This document shows positions 1 to 6,088 of a stretch of 9,483 bases of DNA, in pieces (the stretch's first letter is position 1; every line of letters begins with the position of its first letter). Source of the DNA: an uncultured Beijerinckiaceae bacterium. Its GTDB lineage: Bacteria > Pseudomonadota > Alphaproteobacteria > Rhizobiales > Beijerinckiaceae. A program made the position numbers and the translations under genes. Below the pieces are notes generated by a model, which ran no database searches, had not been told where the DNA came from, and worked only from the letters and a program-made list of their open reading frames with translations. The stretch spans positions 1 to 9,483 of the forward strand of contig CALMGA010000400.1 of the NCBI GenBank assembly GCA_937863205.1, read 5' to 3'.

Positions 1-187
1 GGCGGGTGAGCCATCCCGCAGTGAAGGGCGGAGGTGGTTAACAGCCGGTTAAGCGCGGGAAGACCGACGGCTGGCGAGGTTACGCCGCCCGGATGGGATT
101 TGGGAAGGGTGGCGAGGGCTGAGCCGGACGGCGCGCGAAGCGGCGGCACCGTCGAGGTCAAACGCAAGGGATGATCGTCCGAGCGTC
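1..187. other. Intergenic region left of the SDR gene
   Basis: No convincing gene is seen here. All three forward frames meet a stop within the first 52 bases (TGA at 7-9, TAA at 39-41, TAA at 50-52), so at most the last few codons of a plus-strand gene could lie at the left edge. On the minus strand an ATG at 14 would read leftwards out of the window (M-A-H-P), without a good ribosome binding site. The region contains a CtrA-box pattern, described separately. No strong terminator hairpin follows the SDR stop at 188. Confidence 0.5.
38..52 (-). promoter_or_regulatory. Candidate CtrA binding site (TTAA-N7-TTAA)
   Basis: The sequence TTAACAGCCGGTTAA has two TTAA half-sites separated by exactly seven bases. 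On the minus strand the site reads TTAACCGGCTGTTAAC, matching the full alphaproteobacterial consensus TTAA-N7-TTAAC, with the final C at position 37. CtrA is the essential cell-cycle response regulator of Alphaproteobacteria. The AT-rich half-sites stand out in GC-rich surroundings, which makes chance less likely. Its target would be a gene reading leftwards, possibly from the ATG at 14 or beyond the edge; this target is inferred. Confidence 0.5.
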
Positions 188-931
188 TCAGAACGGGATC
201 GGTGACTCGTCCCAGGCGAAGAAGCCGCCGCTGTGCTCTGGTTCCAGCCCGGCGATCACGTCAAGCAGGTGGCCGGCCGCGACCGCCGGGGTGAACAGCC
301 GTTCGCCGGCGACGGCGCCGCGAAAGGGCGAACTGAGCGACGTTGCCACTGTACCGGGATGCAGCGCCACCAGGATCGCTTGCGGGCGGGTGCGCCGCGC
401 TTCGATCGCCGCCGTGCGCACGAGCTGGTTGAGGGCCGCCTTCGCCGCGCGATAGCCGTACCAGCCGCCGAGCCGGTTGTCGCCGATGCTGCCGACCCGC
501 GCCGACAGCACGGCGATCACGCTTCGCGCCTCGCGCGGCAGCAGCGGCAGGGCATGCTTGACGACCAGCGCCGGGCCGATCGCATTAACCGCGAAACTGC
601 GGACGAGCCGCGCCCCGTCGAGCGCGCGCAGGCTTTTCTCCGGCTGCAACTCGGCATCGTGGAGCAGGCCGGTCGCCACGATCACGAGGCGAAGGGCCCC
701 CGTGTCCGGCAACGCGGCGAACGACGCGGCAATGCTGGCCTCGTCGGTGATGTCGAGGGAGCCGGGAACGAGGCCGGGCCGGGCGGCGGGCGGATGGCGG
801 GCAAGGGCGTGGACGAGCGAGCCTCCGGCGAGCAGCGCCTCCAAGAGCGCGCCGCCGAGACCGCCCGAGGCGCCGACCACGACGGCGCAGCCTTCGTCAG
901 GCCGGGGGACGCGGGCCGACCCGGCGATCAC
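188..931 (-). CDS. Short-chain dehydrogenase/reductase, C-factor (CsgA)-like
   Basis: Soluble NAD(P)-dependent oxidoreductase of the classical SDR fold, 247 aa; the substrate cannot be told. Visible motifs, numbered from the GTG at 931: cofactor-binding GASGGLG at 20-26, Asn116 in VNAIGP, catalytic Ser143, and Tyr160/Lys164 in YRAAK. The tail reading LHPGTV...LFTP...SGGFFAWDESPIPF is typical of the bacterial SDR group related to myxobacterial C-factor, and the length fits. There is no ATG at the N-terminus. TTG at 934 and GTG at 931 are adjacent, and I prefer GTG because an upstream 29-codon ORF ends in a GTGA overlap with it. A GTG closer to the Gly-rich motif is another possibility. The gene is divergent from cysQ. 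Family assignment is firm, the start and the substrate are not. Confidence 0.88.
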   Translation of the reverse strand: MIAGSARVPRPDEGCAVVVGASGGLGGALLEALLAGGSLVHALARHPPAARPGLVPGSLDITDEASIAASFAALPDTGALRLVIVATGLLHDAELQPEKSLRALDGARLVRSFAVNAIGPALVVKHALPLLPREARSVIAVLSARVGSIGDNRLGGWYGYRAAKAALNQLVRTAAIEARRTRPQAILVALHPGTVATSLSSPFRGAVAGERLFTPAVAAGHLLDVIAGLEPEHSGGFFAWDESPIPF

Positions 932-1017
932 CAAGGTCCCGGATCGGCGAGCCGGCGGTTCACCAGATCCTGTGGTTTCGGCGAGACGCAGCGGTTGATT
1001 GAATGTGGCAACATCAT
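928..1017 (-). CDS. Possible 29-aa leader ORF upstream of the SDR gene
   Basis: A minus-strand ORF opens with two consecutive ATGs (1017 and 1014). It is preceded by AAGGTGA (1026-1020), a good match to the end of the anti-Shine-Dalgarno complement, at five bases from the second ATG. Its TGA (930-928) overlaps the GTG start of the SDR as GTGA, the classic arrangement for translational coupling. The peptide (begins MMLPHSINRC, ends LADPGPW) has no recognisable family, signal or run of regulatory codons. It could be a coupling leader, a chance ORF, or the displaced N-terminus of a frameshifted SDR. No homologue is recalled. Confidence 0.3.
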   Translation of the reverse strand: MMLPHSINRCVSPKPQDLVNRRLADPGPW

Positions 1018-1121
1018 GCTCACCTTGTCACACTCGAGCGAAAGGCGCATTGCTTCACCATCACGCGCCGCGGATGGGCGCCGTGAAGCCGGGAATGCGT
1101 TCGTGCCAGCTCGACTTGGTC

Positions 1122-1127
1122 AGGTGA
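1122..1127 (+). promoter_or_regulatory. Ribosome binding site deciding the cysQ start
   Basis: AGGTGA lies five bases before the ATG at 1133 and is complementary to the 3' end of 16S rRNA. The frame is open far upstream, with another ATG at 1016, so this site is the main reason for choosing 1133. Homology to the family also only begins a few residues after this ATG. Confidence 0.6.
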
Positions 1128-1132
1128 ACACG

Positions 1133-2056
1133 ATGGCGTCTCCCGCCAAGGGCTGCAACGACAGCCTCGACTACGACAAGATCGCCGAGCTTTTCGCGGA
1201 GCTGACCGTCAGGGCAGGCGTTGCCGTGATGTGCGTCTACGCCGGCGACGCGCATGCCCGCGTCAAGGCCGACCGCAGCATGGTCTGCGACGCCGACGAG
1301 CGGGCTGAGGCCATCATCCTTGCCGGCCTGGCCGAGCGGCTGAAGTTCGTGCCGATCATCGCGGAAGAAGCGGCCTCGCGCGGCGAGAAGCCGAAGTGCG
1401 GGCGCGCCTTCATCCTGGTCGACCCGGTGGACGGCACGCGGGAATTCCTTTGCCGCAACGGGGAGTTCACGATCAACATCGCCCTCATCCTCGATGGCGT
1501 GCCGCGCGCGGGTGCCGTGTATGCTCCGGCCAGCGAGCGTTTGTGGGTCGGCGGCTCCACGGCGTGGGCTGCGACGGTGGCACCGGGCGAGCCGTTGCCG
1601 ACGCCCGAGCGCCGCCGCGGGATCCGGGCTCGCCCGCGGCCGGACAAGGGCTTGATCGCGCTGGCGAGCCGGTCCCATGCCGACGCGCGAACGGAAGCGT
1701 TTCTGGCCAAACTGCCCATTGCCGAGCGGCGCTGCGCCGGCTCGTCGCTGAAGTTTTGCGTCCTTGCCGAAGGCGAGGCCGATGTTTACCCGCGTTTCGG
1801 CCAGACCATGGAGTGGGATACGGCCGCCGGCGATGCGGTGCTGCGCGCTGCCGGCGGTGTCGTCGTCGACGAAGGCGGCGCGCCGCTCCTTTACGGCAAG
1901 GCCGACCGGCAATACCGCAATGGTCCCTTCGTCGCCTGGGGCGGGACGGCGTCTCCGCTCGCCCTTCCCACCGCTTCCGATGTGGGTCGCATCGGGGCCG
2001 CAACCGTGCGGGACGACCTCGCCGGCTTTTCGGGTTTCGTGCGCGGCGCGGCTTAA
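1133..2056 (+). CDS. cysQ: 3'(2'),5'-bisphosphate nucleotidase CysQ (inositol-phosphatase superfamily)
   Basis: Mg2+-dependent phosphatase of 307 aa that is expected to hydrolyse 3'-phosphoadenosine 5'-phosphate to AMP and phosphate. This clears the by-product of sulfate assimilation and sulfotransfer. Metal-site residues are visible: Glu79 in PIIAEEA, Asp97 and Asp100 in DPVDGTREF, and Asp229 in EWDTAAGDAVL. The family's PFVAWG block is near 265-270. The usual K-x-D-x-S-x-V-T-x-A-D segment here reads KADRSMVCDAD (45-55), with Cys in place of Thr. About 37 residues follow the last family block, a longer tail than in E. coli CysQ. The start is set by AGGTGA at 1122-1127. No other sulfur gene is nearby. 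A general inositol-monophosphatase activity is the alternative, but the DPVDGTREF and EWDTAAGD wording favours CysQ. Confidence 0.88.
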   Translation: MASPAKGCNDSLDYDKIAELFAELTVRAGVAVMCVYAGDAHARVKADRSMVCDADERAEAIILAGLAERLKFVPIIAEEAASRGEKPKCGRAFILVDPVDGTREFLCRNGEFTINIALILDGVPRAGAVYAPASERLWVGGSTAWAATVAPGEPLPTPERRRGIRARPRPDKGLIALASRSHADARTEAFLAKLPIAERRCAGSSLKFCVLAEGEADVYPRFGQTMEWDTAAGDAVLRAAGGVVVDEGGAPLLYGKADRQYRNGPFVAWGGTASPLALPTASDVGRIGAATVRDDLAGFSGFVRGAA

Positions 2057-2067
2057 ACCTTCCTTCA
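2053..2067 (+). promoter_or_regulatory. CtrA-like box upstream of eipA
   Basis: TTAAACCTTCCTTCA matches TTAA-N7-TTAA at seven of eight positions. It overlaps the cysQ stop codon (TAA at 2054-2056) and lies about 80 bases before the eipA ATG. In Brucella abortus eipA transcription is reported to be directly activated by CtrA. Finding a near-consensus box at the only available upstream position is therefore suggestive. That CtrA acts here is inference. Confidence 0.4.
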
Positions 2068-2145
2068 TCGAGTTTCGCCAGTCTTCCCTTGCGATGCGCG
2101 GCGGCCACGCAAGCCGGTGCCCGCCGCAGGATCGGAGGGTGGGTC

Positions 2146-2799
2146 ATGCGTGAATGGGACGGGCGGACCAGCGGTACGGATCGGGGCCTTGGCCGCCCCG
2201 CGCTGGGCAAGAGCGAGCTGGCGGGACGTCGGCAGGCGCTGCGTGCGCTGGGATCGTGCCTCGGCCTCGCCGTTCTCGCGCCGGTCGGGGCGTTGGCCGA
2301 GTTGGAAGAGCGGCCGATCCCCTACACTTCGGACGAGATCGTCGTCAGCGGGCACCGCTTCTTCGGCTCGGTGTCGCGGGGTCTCGCCGATGTCGTGCAA
2401 ACCGCCACGCAGCGCTGGGGCCAGCCCAACGGCTACGTGCTCGGCCAGGAGGCCGGCGGCGCGCTGATCGGCGGCCTGCGATACGGCGAAGGCAAGCTGT
2501 ACACGCAGCGCGGCCCCGGCGAACGACTGTTCTGGCAGGGTCCCTCGATCGGCTTCGACACCGGCGGCGACGGCGACCGGACCATGATGCTGATCTACAA
2601 CCTGCCCGCCCGATCGGCGATCTTCCAGCGCTTCGGCGGCGTCGACGGCTCGGCCTATTTCGTGGGCGGCCTCGGCATGACCGCGCTGACGTCGGACGGC
2701 ATGGTGGTGGTGCCGATCCGCACCGGGCTCGGCGCGCGCCTGGGCGTCAACGTCGGCTATCTCAAGTTCACGCCCGTCTCGACCTGGAACCCCTTCTGA
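2146..2799 (+). CDS. eipA: DUF1134 periplasmic envelope-integrity protein (EipA family)
   Basis: Secreted protein of 217 aa, expected to work in the periplasm in cell-envelope maintenance. In Brucella the homologue is a small periplasmic beta-barrel needed for envelope stress resistance and virulence; its biochemical role is unknown. The N-terminus has a long polar stretch, a twin Arg at 28-29, a hydrophobic core at about 31-50 and a likely signal-peptidase site after ALA (49-51). The mature part is wholly DUF1134-like, with GHRFFGSVSRGLADVV (69-84), a QPNGYVLG/EAGGA block (93-106), FWQGPSIGFDTGGDG (129-143), QRFGGVDGSAYFVGG (161-175) and the C-terminus KFTPVSTWNPF. The RR before the hydrophobic core might suggest Tat, but the core looks Sec-like. 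The start is backed by GGAGGG at 2134-2139, six bases before the ATG. The gene sits 89 bp after cysQ and has a CtrA-like box in that gap. Confidence 0.92.
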   Translation: MREWDGRTSGTDRGLGRPALGKSELAGRRQALRALGSCLGLAVLAPVGALAELEERPIPYTSDEIVVSGHRFFGSVSRGLADVVQTATQRWGQPNGYVLGQEAGGALIGGLRYGEGKLYTQRGPGERLFWQGPSIGFDTGGDGDRTMMLIYNLPARSAIFQRFGGVDGSAYFVGGLGMTALTSDGMVVVPIRTGLGARLGVNVGYLKFTPVSTWNPF

Positions 2800-2862
2800 C
2801 GGCTTCGAACCCGTTCCGATCGGCGGCGGGTCTCGCGCCCCGATGCTGCGACCCCGGCTCCG

Positions 2863-2892
2863 TTGCCAGCTTCGGTCGCGATGCCTTATACG
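2863..2892 (+). promoter_or_regulatory. Sigma70-like promoter for the coiled-coil gene
   Basis: TTGCCA (2863-2868) and TATACG (2887-2892) are separated by 18 bases; the first differs from TTGACA at one position and the second from TATAAT at two. Transcription would begin near 2899, about 33 bases before the GTG at 2932. The placement also argues against the upstream in-frame TTG (2863) and ATG (2881) as start codons, since both would lie inside the promoter. Confidence 0.4.
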
Positions 2893-2931
2893 ATCGCACG
2901 AGGGCAAGGCACCTCCGGCAGCCGAGGCCAC

Positions 2932-3774
2932 GTGATCGAACAGGCCATCTATTTCGCGCTCGGATGCATCATCACGGCTCTGGGCGCTCTGATGTTCGCC
3001 CCCATCTTCTGGAGCCGCGCGCTGAGGCTCACCCGCAAGCGGTTGCAGCTTCAGATCCCCGTCTCGATGCAGGAAATCTATGCCGAGCGCGATGCGATGC
3101 GGGCGGAGTTCGCCGTGGAACGGTTGCGCGTCGAGCAGGACCTGGAGCGCGTACGGGCCGGCAAGGCGGCTGATATGGCCGAGATCGGACGCCGCAGCAT
3201 GGATGCGACCCGACTTGGCGACGAAATGGCCGCGCTGCGCGATGAACTGTGGAAGGCGCGCGGCGAGCTTGCCGGCGTTCAGGCGAGCCTTGCCGAGGCG
3301 CAGCACGACCGCGATGGGCGCGACGCCGAGATCACGAGGCTGAACGGCGAACTGGCGCGCGCCGGCGAGCAACTGCCTGCCGCGACTTCGACGAACGCCG
3401 GAGACGCTGAGCGCCTCATCGAGGCAGGGGCGGCCCAGGCGCGGGCGCAGGTGCTTGAGGATGAGCTTGCCGCCGCGCGGGAACGAGAAAAAAGCCTGCA
3501 TCTGCAAAACAGCCTGAAGGCGGAGAAAGGTCGGTCTGCCGACCGCGCCTTGGCCGACAGGCTGGACCGGCTGCAGAGCGAGAATGCGGCGCTCCAGGCG
3601 GCGCTCGACGAGGCGCTGGGCGGCAGCAGGCACCTTGCCTCGCCCGACGATGCCGGCTTGCGCGAAAGCATCCACGCCCTCGGCCTCGCCGTCGCGGCAA
3701 TGACGCGGGAGGCCGGCCCGGCGCCGGTCGAGACCTTGGCCGGCGAGCGCGACGAGGCGGCGACCCTGAACTGA
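2932..3774 (+). CDS. Membrane-anchored coiled-coil protein of unknown function
   Basis: Protein of 280 aa with one N-terminal transmembrane helix (about residues 3-27, IYFALGCIITALGALMFAPI), followed by a basic stretch (SRALRLTRKRL) that should lie in the cytoplasm. A long charged, Ala/Glu/Arg-rich region from about 45 to 235 has the look of a continuous coiled coil. The C-terminus is short and poorly ordered. I recognise the N-terminal pattern (hydrophobic helix, basic patch, then a PVSMQEIYAERDAMRAEFAVER-like segment) as common in hypothetical proteins of Hyphomicrobiales, but know no function. GTG at 2932 is chosen because GAGG lies at 2924-2927, it puts the membrane helix at the N-terminus, and a promoter covers the upstream candidates. 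Position next to eipA hints at an envelope role, which is inference only. Confidence 0.75.
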   Translation: MIEQAIYFALGCIITALGALMFAPIFWSRALRLTRKRLQLQIPVSMQEIYAERDAMRAEFAVERLRVEQDLERVRAGKAADMAEIGRRSMDATRLGDEMAALRDELWKARGELAGVQASLAEAQHDRDGRDAEITRLNGELARAGEQLPAATSTNAGDAERLIEAGAAQARAQVLEDELAAAREREKSLHLQNSLKAEKGRSADRALADRLDRLQSENAALQAALDEALGGSRHLASPDDAGLRESIHALGLAVAAMTREAGPAPVETLAGERDEAATLN

Positions 3775-3782
3775 GCCTGCCG

Positions 3783-3807
3783 GCGGTGCGGACCATCGCC
3801 GCGCCGC
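3783..3807 (+). terminator. Hairpin after the coiled-coil gene
   Basis: A 9-bp stem, GCGGTGCGG (3783-3791) with CCGCGCCGC (3799-3807), closes a 7-base loop and starts eight bases after the stop. It has one G-U pair in plus-strand RNA but an A-C mismatch in minus-strand RNA, so it suits the plus-strand gene. No T-run follows, so it is at best a weak intrinsic terminator or a 3'-end protecting hairpin between the convergent coiled-coil and P450 genes. Confidence 0.35.
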
Positions 3808-3851
3808 ATCGAATTCGACCGAAAGCGCTGCGAACCGTCCGGTCCGATGCT

Positions 3852-5267
3852 TTAATGGACGTCGCGACGGTGCAGCACGAGTTGCATGCCCTCGCGCGGG
3901 CGCAGCGTGATCCGCTGCACCGGCTCGACGGGGAAGCCGGCCACCGGCGTCAAGGCGAAGCGCCGCATCAGGGTCGCCAGCACCAGCGCCGCTTCCTGCA
4001 GAGAGAACGCCGCCCCGATGCAGACGCGTGGGCCGATGCCGAAGGGGATATAGGCGAAGCGGTCGATCTTCTCGCGGGCGCCAGGCAGGAAGCGGGTCGG
4101 ATCGAAGCTGTCGGGGTCGCGCCACAGCAGCCTGTGGCGGTGCAGCACGTAGGGCGACACGATGATCAGCGCGCCCTTGCGGATGCGCCGCCCGCACAGG
4201 TCGTCGGGTCCCAGCGCTTCGCGGCTGAGGCTCGCCACCGGCGGGTAGAGGCGCATCGCCTCCTCGATCACGGCGCGGGTTTCCGGCAGGCGGTCGAGCA
4301 CGGTTTCCACCGGGCCATCGAGCCCGCGGTCGGCTTCGAGCGCGAGGCGCTCGCGCCATTCCGGCGAAAGGGAGAGCAGGAACAGCGACCAGGTCAGGGC
4401 ATTGGCGGTGGTCTCGTGGCCGGCCCCGATGAAGGTGATGATGTTGGCCTTCACCTCCTCTCCGGTAAGGCCGGTGCCGGTGACGGGATCGGAGGCCTTG
4501 AGAAGCAGGGTCAGCAGGTCGGTCGGCGGCTCGTGCCCGTCCGCGATGAGCGCCTTGCGCCGGTCGATGATGGTATTGACGGCGCTTTCGAAGAACCGCA
4601 CCGCCGGTCGGCTGCGGATTTGTGAAACGCGCGGCACCCAGTCGGGGAAATCGAGGAGGTCGGCCGGGTCGAGCGTCCCCACCGCCGCGAAGAAGCGGCT
4701 CATCGCCGACAGCATGGTTTCGGGATCGTTCTCGATGCCGGTCGAGAAGATGGTGTCGCCCAGGATGTCGAGCGTGACCCGGTGCATGTCCTTTTGCACG
4801 TCAACGATGCGGCCGGGGCGGACGCGGCCCCAGCGGTCAGCCAGCGTATCGGCGTTGCGCGCCATTGCCGCGGCGAAGGAATGCACGATGCGCGGCGTGA
4901 AGATCGGCGCGATGGCGCGGCGCTGCATCTTCCAGGCGTCGCCCTCCACCGTCAGCAAGCCGTCGTGCAGGCCGGGGGCGAGCACGCGCTTCTGCAGCGC
5001 GTCCTTGCGGTAGTTGACGGCATTGTCGAGCAGCACGCGGCGGATCGCCGGCGGGTGGTTGATCACCGCGCCGATGCCGAGCAGGCCGCGTCCGGTCAGG
5101 ATCGGCCGCTCGAAATGCGCCTGGGTCCAGGTTTCGATCGGGTTGCGCCGCAGCGTGCGCAGGAAGGCCAGGGGCCGCATCTGCTGGTCGCGCGGGCGGG
5201 GGGCCGGCGGTGTCACCCGCCGCATGATGGGCGCGAAGGCGGCCGGCTCGTTGATGTGCAAGGTCAT
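3852..5267 (-). CDS. Cytochrome P450 monooxygenase
   Basis: Soluble heme-thiolate monooxygenase of 471 aa, a little longer than the usual bacterial P450, with no N-terminal membrane helix. All family landmarks are present: C-helix WKMQR (W112, R116), I-helix oxygen-binding GAGHETT (281-287), K-helix E336-x-x-R339 in EEAMRLYPP, the DPDSFDPTRFLP segment (384-395), and the heme loop FGIGPRVCIG (409-418) with Cys416 as thiolate ligand. The wording resembles the CYP102/CYP4-like bacterial branch more than camphor-type P450s. The substrate and CYP family cannot be told. No ferredoxin, reductase or biosynthetic genes are adjacent, so redox partners must be elsewhere. The only nearby ATG is at 5267; it lacks a Shine-Dalgarno and has a TATGAT box right before it. 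The gene is divergent from csbD. Confidence 0.93.
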   Translation of the reverse strand: MTLHINEPAAFAPIMRRVTPPAPRPRDQQMRPLAFLRTLRRNPIETWTQAHFERPILTGRGLLGIGAVINHPPAIRRVLLDNAVNYRKDALQKRVLAPGLHDGLLTVEGDAWKMQRRAIAPIFTPRIVHSFAAAMARNADTLADRWGRVRPGRIVDVQKDMHRVTLDILGDTIFSTGIENDPETMLSAMSRFFAAVGTLDPADLLDFPDWVPRVSQIRSRPAVRFFESAVNTIIDRRKALIADGHEPPTDLLTLLLKASDPVTGTGLTGEEVKANIITFIGAGHETTANALTWSLFLLSLSPEWRERLALEADRGLDGPVETVLDRLPETRAVIEEAMRLYPPVASLSREALGPDDLCGRRIRKGALIIVSPYVLHRHRLLWRDPDSFDPTRFLPGAREKIDRFAYIPFGIGPRVCIGAAFSLQEAALVLATLMRRFALTPVAGFPVEPVQRITLRPREGMQLVLHRRDVH

Positions 5268-5273
5268 GATCAA

Positions 5274-5279
5274 ATCATA
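5274..5279 (-). promoter_or_regulatory. Possible -10 box of a leaderless P450 transcript
   Basis: On the minus strand TATGAT (one mismatch to TATAAT) ends six bases before the P450 ATG, in a short AT-rich patch. Transcription from it would start at or next to the A of the ATG, giving a leaderless mRNA. This would explain the missing ribosome binding site. There is no good -35 hexamer at 16-18 bases, which weakens the call. Confidence 0.3.
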
Positions 5280-5364
5280 ATCCCGTTCGGCCCCGCGCGG
5301 CAGCGGGCATAGCAGCGCGGCCCCGGGCAGCTCCGGCGGGCGGCCAAGCTGAAGCCTTAAGCTA

Positions 5365-5394
5365 TTGCTCAGCCGGTTCCCCGCGCCATATCCC
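5365..5394 (+). promoter_or_regulatory. Weak sigma70-like promoter for the csbD gene
   Basis: TTGCTC (5365-5370) and TATCCC (5389-5394) are 18 bases apart and lie 30 bases before the CsbD start. The match is modest. CsbD genes in Alphaproteobacteria are often under the general stress sigma factor EcfG. I looked for GGAAC-N16/17-CGTT on the plus strand of this gap and did not find it. Confidence 0.22.
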
Positions 5395-5423
5395 TGCCGA
5401 CGGTCAACGGCGAGGAGGGCGGA

Positions 5424-5726
5424 ATGGATACAGATCGCATCGGCGGCAAGGCCAAGGAAACCATCGGCAAGGCCGAGGCCGGTCTCGGCGACCTCACCGG
5501 CGACAAGGAAACGGAAGCCAGCGGCTACGTTCGTCAGGCGGCGGGAACGGCGCAAAACGTCTACGGGCAGGCCAAGGACACCTTCGGCGACACCCTGTCG
5601 GACGCCACGGACTCCGCGCAGAAGGCGCTCAACACGCTGGAAGCCGAGGTCAAGGCCCGTCCGCTGATCGCCCTGCTGATCGCGGCGCTGATCGGCTACG
5701 TGTTGGCGCAGCTCACCACGCGCTGA
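5424..5726 (+). CDS. CsbD-family stress protein with C-terminal membrane helix
   Basis: Small protein of 100 aa. Residues about 4-57 form a CsbD-like domain, with the typical IGGKAKETIGKAEAGLGDLTGD opening split over 6-27 and GQAKDTFGD at 48-56. CsbD proteins accumulate under general stress or in stationary phase; no biochemical activity is established. Unlike the minimal family member of 60-70 aa, this one continues through an amphipathic linker into a hydrophobic helix (about 79-97, ARPLIALLIAALIGYVLAQL). This suggests attachment to the inner membrane, similar to the tail of DUF883/ElaB-type proteins. AGGAGG at 5413-5418 lies five bases before the ATG, an ideal ribosome binding site that suggests high expression. 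The gene is divergent from the P450 and convergent with the small hypothetical at 5769-6026. Confidence 0.9.
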   Translation: MDTDRIGGKAKETIGKAEAGLGDLTGDKETEASGYVRQAAGTAQNVYGQAKDTFGDTLSDATDSAQKALNTLEAEVKARPLIALLIAALIGYVLAQLTTR

Positions 5727-5768
5727 GGCTTGCGCACGCGACGAGCGGGCGGGACTGGCAAAGCCGAG

Positions 5769-6026
5769 CTACAGGAAGACGACCCGGCCCGCGCCGACAC
5801 TCGCGACGCTGGCTCGTTCGAGCGGGCTCATCGTGGCTGCGCGCGTGACGGCGAGCCCAGCCCCGGGGCGCATCGCAAGGGCGATCTGGGTGAGCTCGTG
5901 CAAAGAATAATCGTCTCTGTCGAGCGTCAGGTCGTCTCCGGCGAAGGCGCGGCGCAGCAGCGCCGGCACGTCGGGCCTGCGCTGGCCTTGCGCCATCGCG
6001 CCACGGACTTGGCTGGTTCGCGTCAT
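5769..6026 (-). CDS. Small conserved-looking hypothetical protein
   Basis: Protein of 85 aa without signal peptide or membrane helix. The C-terminal half (about 41-85) contains SLHELTQIALAMRPGAGLAV and ends in GRVVFL. It resembles a short domain in small alphaproteobacterial hypotheticals that pairs a helix with a two-strand segment; I recall no function. AAGGAG (6038-6033) sits six bases before the ATG, which supports this start over the in-frame ATG at 6092. The gene follows the aldo/keto reductase on the same strand after a 62-bp gap and is probably cotranscribed with it, although a hairpin lies in the gap. The good ribosome binding site and the absence of a competing gene argue that it is real. 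Confidence 0.65.
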   Translation of the reverse strand: MTRTSQVRGAMAQGQRRPDVPALLRRAFAGDDLTLDRDDYSLHELTQIALAMRPGAGLAVTRAATMSPLERASVASVGAGRVVFL

Positions 6027-6049
6027 CTGCGGCTCCTTCTCGCCGGCTT

Positions 6050-6075
6050 CCCGATCCCGGAGGGAAAAGATCGGG
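6050..6075 (-). other. Stem-loop between reductase and small hypothetical
   Basis: CCCGATC (6050-6056) and GATCGGG (6069-6075) form a perfect 7-bp stem with a 12-base loop, in the 62-bp gap between the aldo/keto reductase stop and the next gene's ribosome binding site. No T-run follows on either strand, so it is not a classical terminator. It could be a partial terminator or mRNA-stability element that sets different expression of the two genes. Confidence 0.35.
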
Positions 6076-6088
6076 CGATTTGCCTGTC

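Noticed and set aside
233..1132. Long plus-strand open frame running across the SDR gene into cysQ (607 codons in total)
   Set aside because: The part before 1133 is antisense to the SDR, Arg/Gly-rich and without family resemblance. Long antisense open frames are common in GC-rich DNA. CysQ homology begins just after the ATG at 1133, which has a ribosome binding site.
2138..2275. LGSC in the EipA signal region (residues 35-38) as a lipoprotein box
   Set aside because: The hydrophobic core continues well past the Cys and a normal signal-peptidase site (ALA) follows, so lipidation at Cys38 is unlikely.
2065..4359. 764-codon minus-strand open frame opposite eipA and the coiled-coil gene
   Set aside because: It is the mirror of two well-supported plus-strand genes and overlaps the P450 in another frame. 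Its composition (Arg/Ala/Gly/Gln-rich, low complexity) is that of a shadow frame.
5370..5385. GGAAC on the minus strand as an EcfG (general stress) promoter for the P450
   Set aside because: No CGTT-like -10 element occurs 16-17 bases downstream of it.
5727..5768. Possible bidirectional terminator between csbD and the small hypothetical (GGCTTGC with GCAAAGCC)
   Set aside because: The stem has a bulge, the loop is about 24 bases and no T-run follows on either side, so it is too weak to annotate.
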